DNA of 64,000 nt from Desulfobacterales bacterium (GCA_016209225.1 JACQWO010000017.1:60326-124325); one strand, 5' to 3'. Positions 53,966 through 63,814 are shown, counted from the stretch's first letter. Numbers and translations are program-made. The notes: a model not told the origin generated them from the sequence alone.

Positions 53966-56662
53966 TCATTCTCCTCCGTTGTTAAGTTGTTTTAATGAAA
54001 TTGCTCCGATAGGCTGTCGCTTTCCTACCGCATAGTAAATTGCATAAGAATGTGGTTTTGCTTCCACCTTCTTTAGATCTTCTGGAGTATAGCTCAGGTA
54101 TATCGGCGTTTCTGGATTTATGGCTTCATTTAACAACTGTATATCCTTGTATGCTTTGTTCACCTGTTTAATGTTGTGATGTTTTTTTGCCATAAAAGCC
54201 AATAAGTTTTGATCTGAACTGCCATATCCACAAATAACCTCTACTCGATAAGTAAAACTTTCCTCAGAATGTTCTTCTGAATAGGCATAGTCATTTGTAA
54301 TTTCAATATCATTGCGGTCAGCGACTCTACAAACTGCCATCTGCACAAAACGGTTGTCGCCACGAAGTGAATGCTTTTTGATTTTAATTTTAATTTCTTC
54401 TTTCTTGAAAGATGGAAGCGTCACAGGATCGGCAATTTTACTCATTCTTTGAACACTATCTTTTAATGCAGCCACTAAATCCTGTTCAATCAACTGGCAA
54501 CAATTGCTATCTTTGTAAAAACGGTCATAAAGGCCATATATCTGGTTAATATTGACCGATTTATCAGTCGGCAACTCATTTTTCAAAAAATCAAACCAGG
54601 TTTTAGTGCTTTGGAGACTTCTCAAAGAATTTAAGAAGCGTGAACTATTACCCTTTGATTTCCCATTTTTAACATCATCGGTTATCGCAATCACATAATG
54701 ATTCACCTGCTTGTTTTGACCAAAACGGTCTAATCTTCCCAACCTCTGCAAAAAGTTTTCCGCATGGGTCATCTCACTGACCATTTTGTCGCAGGTTATG
54801 TTCAGTGATGCCTGCACTACAGGGCCACTGCGTAAAATATCATAGGCTCTGCTGCCATTTTCCTTAAAGGCATTAAAGGCTTTTATAAATAAATCTTCCC
54901 GGTCTGATTTTTTAAATTTTGAATGGAGTAATATGGCGTTCTCTTCATCCTGATTATCAATGAAACTTTTTTGGGCGGTAACCGCGGTATTACTTATAAC
55001 AAAGGTATTGGCTGGCTGCTGTTGGAAAAGGGGATTGTCAGTATCTTCGTTTTTTTCGTCGTATTCAATAAATTCTATTTGATACCGGCTGTTGTTAAAG
55101 CTATCGATTCCGACCATATCTCTTTCAGGAATTTGCAAAAACTTCGAGACAAATAATGGATTTGGTGTTGCCGATACCAGCAGCGTATTCGGCAATATTT
55201 TATCATCTTCTTGCTGGTGTTTTTTACACTCCACCAATTCCGCAAATAACAGGTTGAATGCCGGCATATTGATATATTCATGATATTCATCAAAAACCAC
55301 ATGGGCGTTCATAAAAGCCATCAATGTGGTGACGTTGCGATGGTTGGTAATGGAATTGACGATTTGATCAATTGTGGTAATGACAATATCGCCGGAAAAT
55401 TCACTACCCTCTGGCGTATTAACCGGCTTTCCATAATCCAGTGTTTGCTTGATCTCACCTGTACAAATCTCAACCTTGGCATTGGGAAGATATTCTTTAG
55501 AGGTTAGATCATAAAACAGACCTTGACAAACCTGAACCCGCGGACAAACCCAGAATATCTTATCTAATGTGTGATTGTTAATATGTTCATTCAGCGCATC
55601 ACCGGTGAGAGCTTTTGAAACCAATCTGTCCGCTGTAACCAGTGCGGAGCGTGCGAGGTTATTTAAGGCATTGTGTTGAATGTTATTCCGGTACTTATCA
55701 ATAGACTCTTTGTCCGAATAGCGTTTGTAGGTTGGAAGTTCTTTTGTTTCCAGGCGATCTTCAATGGCATCAAACTTTGGAATATTCAGAGAATCAAACT
55801 CAATTAAAGTATCCTCAGAGTATTCATCCATCATCCCTTTAATTGATTTGAGGTTAGCGATTACTGCTGATGTAATCTGAGGGTATTTCTTGTCTAAATC
55901 TTCTAGTTTGCTAAATATACCAACCATTCCTTTAATTTCATTCCTTGTATCTCGAATTGGTTTGGCATGGTGCCAATAGATAGCATGTTTAATCCTTTCG
56001 TATGAATCAGGATTGATGCCTTGAGGCTCAAACAATAGGTGGAACACAAGTAATGAGATTTCATTATGCCGAGGATGATTTTGCCAGGAAAACTTGCCCT
56101 TATCTATGTGTTGCCCGTCATCTGGTACATCTTCAATTTTTTTATTCTTTACCTGCTTACTCAACCAATCCTGGAAAGCCGGATCAATTTTGCCGAGATC
56201 ATGCCAGCAGCCCGCTATAAATACGGATAGTGCCAGATTGTTGTCTTGAGGGACCAAGCGTTTTAGAATCTTATAAGCAAGATAGCCAACTGCAAACAAA
56301 TGCTGATCCAACCGTTGACCTTTTGTGTTGGCAAAAATTTGATCTGTCATAATTTCATTATCTCCAATTATTATTTGATTGCTGGTATAGTTCACCGGCA
56401 CCACCCCATTTTCATCAAACTTACTCTTATTCCCCACCACCCATAAAAACTGACTTCTGGAGCGGCTTCTGATCCAATGGCAGGAAACTGCTGTGCTTTT
56501 ACTAGCGGTTTGCCGCAGCATTTTTTTTACAGTATTGAGGCCATCTTCCGTTATGACGGTTTGCCAGGTATTGTCTCCGATACGGTTTGCAAAGGCATCG
56601 AGCACCCGACGGGTTTTCTTAAGGGCATTTTTTTCACACTGGGATATGAAGGTCACCATCAT
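53966..56662 (-). CDS. cas3: Cas2-Cas3 fusion, Walker A region missing
   Basis: The 898-residue protein begins with a Cas2-like domain ([19 protein letters not shown], residues 1-95), then an HD nuclease ([13 protein letters not shown] near 155, HHAKP), then a helicase with motif II DEYH (near 454), SATPNP, and [10 protein letters not shown] (near 643). The helicase start is abnormal: after [20 protein letters not shown] it passes at once to [14 protein letters not shown], the strand after motif I. No GxGKT or related P-loop is found anywhere. Compared with the usual I-F length of 1050-1100 residues about 120-150 are lacking. So an in-frame deletion has probably removed Walker A, and unwinding should fail. 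The HD and Cas2 parts look intact. It overlaps cas1 by four bases. Confidence 0.9.
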   Translation of the reverse strand: MMVTFISQCEKNALKKTRRVLDAFANRIGDNTWQTVITEDGLNTVKKMLRQTASKSTAVSCHWIRSRSRSQFLWVVGNKSKFDENGVVPVNYTSNQIIIGDNEIMTDQIFANTKGQRLDQHLFAVGYLAYKILKRLVPQDNNLALSVFIAGCWHDLGKIDPAFQDWLSKQVKNKKIEDVPDDGQHIDKGKFSWQNHPRHNEISLLVFHLLFEPQGINPDSYERIKHAIYWHHAKPIRDTRNEIKGMVGIFSKLEDLDKKYPQITSAVIANLKSIKGMMDEYSEDTLIEFDSLNIPKFDAIEDRLETKELPTYKRYSDKESIDKYRNNIQHNALNNLARSALVTADRLVSKALTGDALNEHINNHTLDKIFWVCPRVQVCQGLFYDLTSKEYLPNAKVEICTGEIKQTLDYGKPVNTPEGSEFSGDIVITTIDQIVNSITNHRNVTTLMAFMNAHVVFDEYHEYINMPAFNLLFAELVECKKHQQEDDKILPNTLLVSATPNPLFVSKFLQIPERDMVGIDSFNNSRYQIEFIEYDEKNEDTDNPLFQQQPANTFVISNTAVTAQKSFIDNQDEENAILLHSKFKKSDREDLFIKAFNAFKENGSRAYDILRSGPVVQASLNITCDKMVSEMTHAENFLQRLGRLDRFGQNKQVNHYVIAITDDVKNGKSKGNSSRFLNSLRSLQSTKTWFDFLKNELPTDKSVNINQIYGLYDRFYKDSNCCQLIEQDLVAALKDSVQRMSKIADPVTLPSFKKEEIKIKIKKHSLRGDNRFVQMAVCRVADRNDIEITNDYAYSEEHSEESFTYRVEVICGYGSSDQNLLAFMAKKHHNIKQVNKAYKDIQLLNEAINPETPIYLSYTPEDLKKVEAKPHSYAIYYAVGKRQPIGAISLKQLNNGGE

Positions 56663-57633
56663 AACGGGGCATCCCCCATATTTTGTTTATTGCCTTGCAG
56701 AGCAATTGCTTTGACCTGATCAAACATTGTATCCAAGGCTTTGTGATCGGCAAAAGCTTGCAGGCATTGCTGGCGAAATTCCTGTTCGGTTGCGTTTTCT
56801 TTGGCGCAGATGAACGCCCAGGGCAAAACAATAGCATCTTTGACTATATCTGCAATATCAAACACCAGCGCGCCGCGACGGGTTTTGCCGTGCATTACGG
56901 CAAATCCGTGGGGTATACCCAACACCCAAAGAGTGGAGGCGGCAAGGCCATAGGCGAGATAGTTGCCATGGTTGAGAAAATCGTTTGCCTTGTCCGTGGC
57001 TTCATGTTCACGGATAAAACCGGAAATCTTGGTATTCCGGGCTGCTATTTTATAAAGTTGTTTAGTCAGTTGGGCTTCTGCGGTAAGCAAAAAAGTCGTA
57101 TTTGTTGCCGTATCTATTTTGGCTTCATTGGCATCCAGAGTTTCTGCAATAATTGGATCGCCAACATCAAAACCAGCAAGTTTAAGTTCGCGATCCTTGC
57201 TCCAGACTTGTCGTAAATAGCCGATACGAGCATGTTGTAGTTCTTTTGCAGCTTGCAGACGATTTTCATCATCAAACCAGAAAGAAAGCCAGCCTTGCAG
57301 ATATTCCGTTGGCCGGTATTCGCTCTGCGGGGTCAGCCATTCGATCTCATTGCCCATATATAGAGGAGTGCCGCCTCCACCGCAGAAACCAAGAAGTACG
57401 CCCGCCTGGGCCAGCATGCGCACCGCAGCCTGGGTAATGGAAGTTCCTGTACCAAGAAGTATCACTGTAGTGTTGGCAATAGGTATATTAAAATAGAGAT
57501 TGTCTTTTTTAGTTTCGGTGAGATACAACACTCGTCCGTCTTTTTGCATGACACGGCAATGTTCCAGGTAGTACATATTGGCCCGTTTGGAATGCAGGAT
57601 TGTTTTTAAGTCCGACGGTGATAAATCATCCAT
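56659..57633 (-). CDS. cas1: CRISPR integrase Cas1 (type I-F)
   Basis: The 324-residue Cas1 has VILLGTGTSITQAAVRML, LGFCGGGGTPLY, and the catalytic region LWVLGIPHGFAVMHGKTRRG followed by ALVFDIADIVKDAIVLP with the metal-binding histidine and aspartate. With the Cas2 part of Cas3 it inserts new spacers. Length is typical. It comes first in the operon; its stop overlaps the cas2-3 start. Spacer acquisition may remain possible even if interference fails. Confidence 0.95.
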   Translation of the reverse strand: MDDLSPSDLKTILHSKRANMYYLEHCRVMQKDGRVLYLTETKKDNLYFNIPIANTTVILLGTGTSITQAAVRMLAQAGVLLGFCGGGGTPLYMGNEIEWLTPQSEYRPTEYLQGWLSFWFDDENRLQAAKELQHARIGYLRQVWSKDRELKLAGFDVGDPIIAETLDANEAKIDTATNTTFLLTAEAQLTKQLYKIAARNTKISGFIREHEATDKANDFLNHGNYLAYGLAASTLWVLGIPHGFAVMHGKTRRGALVFDIADIVKDAIVLPWAFICAKENATEQEFRQQCLQAFADHKALDTMFDQVKAIALQGNKQNMGDAPL

Positions 57634-57722
57634 TTTATTTTAACCCTTTACAATTATCATGTTAATGACCTGTCTGATCATTTTATCCTTCTGTTTCGAG
57701 TAATAGCCTCTAAGAGATTTAC

Positions 57723-58229
57723 TCATCTTTTCACCATCTCCATCCAAATCATTGCTGTAAGCCTTGCGTCATCCAGTGCCCTGTGCAGGTGCATATTTTC
57801 CGGAACACCCACTAAAACATGCTTTGCTACCGTATAAAGTTTGTGATTTTCCAGCTCAGGGAAGAGTTCCCTGCTCATCTCAAGCGTGCATAAATGTCTG
57901 TTGCTCAATTTTAATCCCAACCTTTCGAATTCGTATCGTAGAAACCTGATATCGAATTGCGCATTGTGGGCGACAAGAGTGCTATCTCCGATGAATTCCC
58001 GAAACTGCGGGAATACCTCTTCCGGTTCCGGCTTACCGATGAGCATTTCATTGGTTATTCCGTGGATATTCTGAACCAGCAGTGGGATTCTCTTTTTTAC
58101 ATAAATAAGGCTCTCAAATTCTGCGACAATAGTTCTCTCTTGGATAGCCACTGCTCCAATCTCTATAATCCGGTCTCCAATGCCAGGCGATAAACCCGTT
58201 GTCTCAACATCCAAAACAGCATAACGCAT
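57723..58229 (-). CDS. DnaQ-family 3'-5' exonuclease
   Basis: The 168-residue protein has the ExoI motif VLDVETTGL, ExoII VAHNAQFDIRFL and ExoIII HRALDDARLTA, the DEDDh set. It is a stand-alone PolC/epsilon-like proofreading exonuclease. I chose the ATG at 58227-58229, since MRYAVLDVETTG is the usual start; the upstream TTG is unlikely. It follows the WYL regulator on the same strand but is next to cas1, so a link to CRISPR adaptation is possible (DnaQ-like nucleases trim prespacers), only as inference. Confidence 0.88.
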   Translation of the reverse strand: MRYAVLDVETTGLSPGIGDRIIEIGAVAIQERTIVAEFESLIYVKKRIPLLVQNIHGITNEMLIGKPEPEEVFPQFREFIGDSTLVAHNAQFDIRFLRYEFERLGLKLSNRHLCTLEMSRELFPELENHKLYTVAKHVLVGVPENMHLHRALDDARLTAMIWMEMVKR

Positions 58230-58301
58230 TGATCCGGCAGTCACCTTTAAAACCAATCACCCTCCATAATTTATACCACCCCTACTCCCCCATACAGTGT
58301 C

Positions 58302-59285
58302 CTACCTGTAAATTTTTTTCATCTCTTCTATCTCTTTTTTTACCTGATCCCGTAAATCTCTGGGAGACAAGACCTCTACCTGTGATCCGTATTTAAGAAC
58401 CTCCCTCTTTATCTCTCTCAGGTCTGCTACCGGGAAGGTGAGGCAGAGGCTTCCGTCGTTGTGGCTGGTCTGTTCTTGTTCGGGGTGCCAGATCTGTTCG
58501 GAGACCCAAGGCACAATATCAGGAGAAAATTTCAGGCAGACCTCGATGCTTGTGTCGCTGTTCAAAAGTCCGAAGTTTCTTCTTATGTATTCTTTAACAG
58601 AGCCGGTGGATATTTCAGGATCAATCTTATGAGGGGAAGGTCTTATAGAGCGTATTCTGGAGATAGCGAAGTCGCGTAGTTTGTTGCGTAAGGAACAATG
58701 GGCAATCAGGTGCCAGTTACCCATATATTGGAGCAGATGGAGGGGAAGTATTACCCTCTCTGTACCCTCGTCCTTGTGGGGAGAATAGTAGTTAATCATC
58801 AAAGGCTTTTTATAGAAAAGGGCATCGACAACCATTTGAAAGGTTATCCCGTCTACTCTGGCGTATTCTATATTCTTGACCGAAACCTTGTCACTGAGTT
58901 CGTCCATGGAGATAGGGGATTTGAGGGAGTGGGAAGCTAGTATCTGTTGAAGAAAGGATTTGAGAGAGGATTTTAATCTCCTGTCAGGTATGGTGGAGGC
59001 AAGTCTGAAAGAGATGAGAAGCGCTGCCAGTTCTTCTTCATTTATCCATATCCCTGGAAACTCGTAAGCCTTTTCTTCGTATTCATAGCCTTTCTTATCT
59101 CGCACATAACCCAGGGGTGCATTCAGCCTGTCCCTCATGAACTCTATATCCCTCTGGGCAGTCTTTCGGGATACCTCAAATTTTTCTGCCAGGGTTCTTG
59201 AATTGGGATACTTCCCTGCTTTAACCTGGTTGTTAAACCAAAAATACCTTTCATAGATTATCTTTGACGGCATTTCATCCCTCAT
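58302..59285 (-). CDS. HTH-WYL transcription regulator
   Basis: The 327-residue protein has a helix-turn-helix (LAEKFEVSRKTAQRDIEFM, residues 28-46), a central WYL domain with LPLHLLQYMGNWHLIAHCSLR and RISRIRSI-like motif, and a C-terminal WCX part. WYL proteins respond to nucleotide or other ligands and often regulate defence or repair genes. Here it neighbours cas genes and the DnaQ exonuclease. The target is unknown. Confidence 0.9.
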   Translation of the reverse strand: MRDEMPSKIIYERYFWFNNQVKAGKYPNSRTLAEKFEVSRKTAQRDIEFMRDRLNAPLGYVRDKKGYEYEEKAYEFPGIWINEEELAALLISFRLASTIPDRRLKSSLKSFLQQILASHSLKSPISMDELSDKVSVKNIEYARVDGITFQMVVDALFYKKPLMINYYSPHKDEGTERVILPLHLLQYMGNWHLIAHCSLRNKLRDFAISRIRSIRPSPHKIDPEISTGSVKEYIRRNFGLLNSDTSIEVCLKFSPDIVPWVSEQIWHPEQEQTSHNDGSLCLTFPVADLREIKREVLKYGSQVEVLSPRDLRDQVKKEIEEMKKIYR

Positions 59286-59373
59286 GATAAGGCAGGGTTA
59301 TAAAGCGTGGTTGGTGGTAAGGTATCAGCGGTATCGGTGGTCAATGTTGGTTGTTCCTCAACTCTCTAACTCT

Positions 59374-60654
59374 TTAAACACCTCCAAGTAAGAGCCAGTC
59401 AGGGACTGCCCAGATGTTTTTTCTTATTTCAACGACTTCTCTGCCCGAATAAACGATAAGCCCTACCGGTGCTCGTTTCTTGTAATCAATCATAAAAGAT
59501 TCCACATTTCCAGCGTCAGCGTTAGATATTTGAGACGAATATTTCACCTCAATGGGCAACAGCATTTCTTCTCCTGCTATCAGGAAATCTATTTCCTTCC
59601 CGCCTGCGGTCCGATAAAAATATACTTCAGGCTCTACGGGTTGCAGATGTTTCCATTTAAGAAGTTCTGATAAAACCCAGGTTTCATACGAAGCACCTGA
59701 GTTTATTGATATTTCTCCCAGTATTACCCTGTTCAGACCAGGATCAGGAAAGTATATTTTCGGACTTTTAACGAAACGCTTGCCTATATTTTCGTAATAT
59801 GGAGGTACTAAATAGCATTGGAAAGACATTACCAGCAGATTTATGTATCTTTTTACTGTATTTACTGCCACGGATAAATCCCGGGCAACTTCGCTGATCG
59901 AAAAGAGTTGTCCCGTACGGGCGCATAGAAGCTTCTGGGCTAAAGCAAAGGTATCTATATTTGCCACCTGACCAACATCCGAAATGTCCCTCTCCAGGTA
60001 TGTTTTTCGATAGTCCTTCAGCCAGTTAATTTTATCCGAGGCATCCTTCATCTGCCATACGGGAGGATAACCTCCCCATACTTGATGCTCTCTGGTTATA
60101 GCCGTCACGCTACGAATTTTTTCGGGGGAGAATATGTTTGATGCTTCAATATCTTCTTTTTCTAACTTACCCTGTTTCCATATCTTTGTGAGCAGAGGAA
60201 CCGGGGAACCTTCCGAGACCTCAGAGAGTGAAAATGGAAACATATTCAATAAGGCAACTCTTCCTGCAAGTGTTTCCTTGACATCCTTAAGTAATAGCAG
60301 TTGTGATGATCCTGTCAGAATGAAAACCTTTTTTTTAGAAGACGAATCTCTTTTCTGTCTGTCTATGACATATTTTAATGAATCAAACAATGCCGGTATC
60401 TTCTGGACTTCATCGAGTATTACTAAAGGGGTGTCAAGCGACTCCAGGATGGCTATGGCCGAGTTTTGAAATCGAAGCCTCTCATCAGGGTCATCAAAGG
60501 ATATATAGGCATAGGTTTGATTTATGCATTGAGGAAGGATGCCTTCACAAAGAGTGGTTTTACCCGTTTGCCTGGCTCCGGTAAGCACGACTGTTCGCCC
60601 TTGCTTTATTTTAGACAAAAAAACATCGGTAATATTTCGTTTTATAAATTCCAT
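59374..60654 (-). CDS. AAA ATPase with DUF4143
   Basis: The 426-residue protein has Walker A GARQTGKTTLC (about residues 26-36), Walker B VILDEVQKIP, and sensor LTGSSQLLLL, then a DUF4143 C-terminal domain with AGGKEIDFLIAGEEMLLPIEVK, an endonuclease-like DxExK pattern. The function of the family is unknown; these ATPases are often mobile or linked to toxin-like genes. The palindrome at 60673-60705 lies 20 bases before the start and may be an operator for it. Confidence 0.88.
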   Translation of the reverse strand: MEFIKRNITDVFLSKIKQGRTVVLTGARQTGKTTLCEGILPQCINQTYAYISFDDPDERLRFQNSAIAILESLDTPLVILDEVQKIPALFDSLKYVIDRQKRDSSSKKKVFILTGSSQLLLLKDVKETLAGRVALLNMFPFSLSEVSEGSPVPLLTKIWKQGKLEKEDIEASNIFSPEKIRSVTAITREHQVWGGYPPVWQMKDASDKINWLKDYRKTYLERDISDVGQVANIDTFALAQKLLCARTGQLFSISEVARDLSVAVNTVKRYINLLVMSFQCYLVPPYYENIGKRFVKSPKIYFPDPGLNRVILGEISINSGASYETWVLSELLKWKHLQPVEPEVYFYRTAGGKEIDFLIAGEEMLLPIEVKYSSQISNADAGNVESFMIDYKKRAPVGLIVYSGREVVEIRKNIWAVPDWLLLGGV

Positions 60655-60672
60655 ACCGAGATACTAGCATTA

Positions 60673-60705
60673 GTATTGCAAAATTGCAAGGTAAATTTGC
60701 AATAC
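60673..60705. promoter_or_regulatory. Palindromic operator before the DUF4143 ATPase
   Basis: Perfect 10-bp arms GTATTGCAAA and TTTGCAATAC are separated by 13 bases containing a further ATTGCAA. The site lies directly upstream of the ATPase start, in the promoter position. Confidence 0.55.
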
Positions 60706-60891
60706 AATTGAAAGGGTCAATTTTTTGCACGGGAACAATCATCCCCTCAATTCTATATCTCTTTGAATACTTGCTCCTTCAGTTTGCTGTTGTCCGGTGG
60801 AATAACGGGGCCTGGAATAAGGAATAACGGAAACTGTTCTATTTAGTTGACAGAGGCGGTTACTGACAGAATTCCGGTAACACAATACCAA

Positions 60892-61350
60892 TTAATCCTT
60901 ACCAGAGAGAAGGGTGCGAAGGACGTCTTCTTTGCCTACAATGCCTATCACCTTTCCTTGTTTTACAACGGGTAGGGTATGTAGTTTTTTATCTACCATC
61001 AACTTGGCTATCTCCTCAAGGCTGCTTTCAGGACTAATAGTGATAGGATCAGGAGTCATAGCCTTGGATACGTTAGTGGCTATTATCTTTTGAGCTTCTC
61101 TTTCAAGGTTTTTTTGGGAAAAAAGAGGAATAACACCATCCAGAAGGGTAAAAACAGATGGCAAAGGCAACTGTTTTTGTTGAGCAATCAGGTCACTTTG
61201 GCATATAATCCCCACCAAACGTCCTTCACTGTCCACAACGGGCATTCCATTAACAGAGTTATCTAACAGTATTTTTGCTGCCTTGCTGACCTCGGTTTCC
61301 GGAGAAACCGAAATGACCTTTCTTGTCATAATATCCCTGGCTTTAACCAT
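60892..61350 (-). CDS. Two-CBS-domain protein
   Basis: The 152-residue protein is two CBS motifs: MTRKVISVSPETEVSKAAKI..NSVNGMPVVDSEGRLVGII and AMTPDPITISPESSLEEIAK..LHTLPVVKQGKVIGIVGKED. CBS pairs bind adenosine nucleotides. No catalytic domain is attached. Its role is unknown; it may regulate an enzyme or transporter. Confidence 0.9.
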   Translation of the reverse strand: MVKARDIMTRKVISVSPETEVSKAAKILLDNSVNGMPVVDSEGRLVGIICQSDLIAQQKQLPLPSVFTLLDGVIPLFSQKNLEREAQKIIATNVSKAMTPDPITISPESSLEEIAKLMVDKKLHTLPVVKQGKVIGIVGKEDVLRTLLSGKD

Positions 61351-61475
61351 ATATCCACTCCTTTTATCTTGCGCTGGTAACTTACTATTGGCTCATTTCC
61401 ATAAAATAATAAGAAAATTTCTCCGGAATTCTCGTAATTTTGCGACGAACTGTTGTCTGGAAATTAATGCCCGAT

Positions 61476-62426
61476 TTATAGCTCTAACCCTTCCAGTATG
61501 GCTGCCGCTAAGAGAGGAACCATTATTTCATGGTGTCCGGTGAGGGAGTATCCCCTGCCATCCCCTGATGTCGGTCTCTTAACCACATTGGCAAGAGGGC
61601 GGTAGTGTTGGATAAAGTCCATATTAACAGTGGTAAAGTCCCTTACATTAAAACCGAGATTGCGAACCAGGGTCAAGGCTTTCAGGAATACCTCCGGCAA
61701 TATTACTGAGGAGCCTATATTTAAATAGACTCCCTTCTCCATGCCGGATATTATGGAAGAAAATAGGCGAAAGTCCAGATGGGAGCCTTTCCCAGTAGCG
61801 GCACCGTTGCAAGAGGGATGCATGTGGATTATATCCGTTCCAATGGCTACGTGAACCGTGATAGGCACCCTTAATCTGGTGCCAGAAGCCAGGATGCTCA
61901 AGTTATTGTATGGAAGATCGAGTTCCGTTAGTTTTTTTCCTACTGACTCTCCAATCCCCCAACCTTTTTCTGCACCCTGAGAAATGGCCTCATTTATTAC
62001 CGTAGCCGTCTCCTCTGCCATGCCGAAGGAGCCTTCTCTTAAGCCGTTACTCACATCTTCTGAGGTTTGCCCTGTCATAGCGATCTCTGAGTCATGAATG
62101 ATCCCAGCTCCATTTAGGGCAATCGAGCTTATTATACCTTTTTCCATGAGGTCTATAATAATAGGGTTTAGCCCAACCTTTACTACGTGGGCTCCAAGGG
62201 CAAAGGCTATTATCCTTTGATTCTTATATGCTGCTGTAATTCTAGAAACAACCTCCTTTAAGTCCTTGGCAGCCAGAATATCAGGGAGCCCCTCCATAAA
62301 TTCATTAAAACTGCCATGCTTGGCAAAAACCTTCCCGAAATTTTCGGTAGTTACCTTGCTCTTTCTCTCCTTTATAGAATAGCTTTTAACCTTGTCCAGT
62401 TTTATAGTTACAAAATCCTTCTTCAT
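61476..62426 (-). CDS. Conserved protein of unknown function
   Basis: The 316-residue protein does not match a family I can name with confidence. Visible features: QRIIAFALGAHVVKVGLNPI, IHDSEIAMTGQTSEDVSNGL, FGMAEETATVINEA, HVAIGTDIIHMHPSCNGAAT, KGSHLDFRLFSS and GVYLNIGSSVILPEVFLKAL. The pattern suggests a Rossmann-like or deoxyhypusine-synthase-like fold with metal- or nucleotide-binding loops. The gene appears intact (ATG, no frameshift). It lies between the CBS and dehydrogenase genes. Confidence 0.6.
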   Translation of the reverse strand: MKKDFVTIKLDKVKSYSIKERKSKVTTENFGKVFAKHGSFNEFMEGLPDILAAKDLKEVVSRITAAYKNQRIIAFALGAHVVKVGLNPIIIDLMEKGIISSIALNGAGIIHDSEIAMTGQTSEDVSNGLREGSFGMAEETATVINEAISQGAEKGWGIGESVGKKLTELDLPYNNLSILASGTRLRVPITVHVAIGTDIIHMHPSCNGAATGKGSHLDFRLFSSIISGMEKGVYLNIGSSVILPEVFLKALTLVRNLGFNVRDFTTVNMDFIQHYRPLANVVKRPTSGDGRGYSLTGHHEIMVPLLAAAILEGLEL

Positions 62427-62474
62427 TTTACCTACCTACCGCCATTATTTAGTTGGTAAAAAGGATTCGAGGAT

Positions 62475-62579
62475 TCAAGGGTTCAAGTGTTTGTTTTCCA
62501 ATGATTTTATAAGTGCCTTGAGCATCCTTTCCACCTCTGCTATATCAGCCTGAACTTTCTCCATCTCTTTAGCCTTCAT
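62475..62579 (-). pseudogene. Small relic, four-helix-bundle-like tail
   Basis: The 34-residue frame MKAKEMEKVQADIAEVERML then KALIKSLENKHLNP has the pattern of the last helix of four-helix-bundle (S23/IVP) proteins, whose ending often reads like this. No front part is visible upstream, and the stop lies in the heptamer repeat. I consider it a remnant. Confidence 0.35.
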
Positions 62580-62750
62580 ATAGCCTAAATCATTTCACTA
62601 GAATCCTTGACTCCTTGACCCCTCGAATCCTCATAATCCATCAACTAATTTGGAGATGATCCAGCCATAAGAACTTTTCTTTTGGAGAAGAGATAAAAGG
62701 GACAAAAATAGAGGATGGATGTGAAAACAAATAAAAAGGGGAAATTTCCA

Positions 62751-62783
62751 GGGTATGGAGGTCTTGGTAATACCTCCATACCC
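62751..62783 (-). terminator. Hairpin after the dehydrogenase gene
   Basis: GGGTATGGAGGT pairs with ACCTCCATACCC perfectly (12 bp). On the minus strand a T run follows after 12 bases. It lies just beyond the stop of the dehydrogenase gene. Confidence 0.65.
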
Positions 62784-62795
62784 AAATAGTTAGAA

Positions 62796-63701
62796 CTAAC
62801 CCTTTTTGAAAAATTTACCGACGCCGTCCATGGCATTTGGCGGTGTTACTGCCCCTTCCATGTTCACGATATCCTGGAGTTTTCCCTGAATATCTTCAGG
62901 GGTTACCTTGCTTTTCGGGTTGAAATATACACCTTTCGACTCGACGATTTGTGCCTTGGCAAAATGACCGGCGCCGGCTGCCATGATATGCCCTGATTCT
63001 TTGAAATCCTCAGAACACATAAGGGCTACCATGGGAGATACCAATTCAGGTACCATAAGGTCAAGGACTTCTTTTGGCATAATCGATTCGGTCATTCTGG
63101 AAACTGCCCCCGGGGCAATGGTATTTACCATGATATTGAATTTTGCCCCTTCAGCCTTTAACGAATTCATAAAGCCCACAAGCGCCAGTTTTGCCGTTGA
63201 GTAATTTGTTTGACCAAAGTTACCGTATAGCCCGGCTGCAGAGGTGGTCATAACAATGCGTCCGTAATTATTCTCTCTCATTATCGGCCAAGCCGCTTTG
63301 GTAACGTAGTACGAACCATATAGATGAACCTTCAAAACGCCGTCCCATTGTTCATCCGTCATCTTTATAAATGTAACATCCCTCAGAATTCCGGCGTTGT
63401 TTATAAGTATGTCGACCTTCCCAAATGCCTTAGTAGCAGTCTCTATGATTCCCTTCGCGCCTTCTGGGGTGTGGACGCCGTTATAGTCGGCTACCGCTTC
63501 CCCACCGGCTGCCTTTATCTCTGCTGCCACTTCCTCCGCAGGCGACTTCGCCCCTCCACCTGTACCATCTACAGCTCCTCCCATGTCGTTTACAACCACT
63601 TTTGCTCCCTTGGAACCCAACAGCAGTGCGTGACTCCTTCCCAATCCTCTTCCTGCCCCGGTAATGACTGCTACTCTTCCATCAAAGCGAATTTCAGACA
63701 T
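62796..63701 (-). CDS. Short-chain dehydrogenase, HSD17B4/MFE-2-like
   Basis: The 301-residue protein has TGAGRGLGRSHALLL (cofactor site), the D-3-hydroxyacyl-CoA-type ND.GG..DGTGG insert, NNAGI, and the catalytic S-Y-K in TTSAAGLYGNFGQTNYSTAK. It resembles the (3R)-hydroxyacyl-CoA dehydrogenase part of peroxisomal multifunctional enzyme. It would oxidise hydroxyacyl-CoA in beta-oxidation. I chose MSEIRFDGR at 63701, which follows AAGGAGATATT; a longer frame starts 51 bases upstream without a ribosome site. A good promoter lies upstream. Confidence 0.9.
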   Translation of the reverse strand: MSEIRFDGRVAVITGAGRGLGRSHALLLGSKGAKVVVNDMGGAVDGTGGGAKSPAEEVAAEIKAAGGEAVADYNGVHTPEGAKGIIETATKAFGKVDILINNAGILRDVTFIKMTDEQWDGVLKVHLYGSYYVTKAAWPIMRENNYGRIVMTTSAAGLYGNFGQTNYSTAKLALVGFMNSLKAEGAKFNIMVNTIAPGAVSRMTESIMPKEVLDLMVPELVSPMVALMCSEDFKESGHIMAAGAGHFAKAQIVESKGVYFNPKSKVTPEDIQGKLQDIVNMEGAVTPPNAMDGVGKFFKKG

Positions 63702-63814
63702 AATATCTCCTTTCATAAAGTTAGAATGGTGGTTTTCAGTAAACCGAACCATTCCTGTAGTGGGGGTTAATAAATAGTAATTAATAAACTATTGTACGTT
63801 ATTCTAAAGCTGAA

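Larger units (their letters stand above)
62427..62795. other. Gap with heptamers, a small relic and a hairpin
   Basis: GGATTCGAGGATTCAAGG heptamers lie at 62460-62490 and their inverse at 62603-62635. A 34-residue frame at 62475-62579 is described separately, as is the hairpin at 62751-62783. The rest has no visible gene. Confidence 0.5.
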
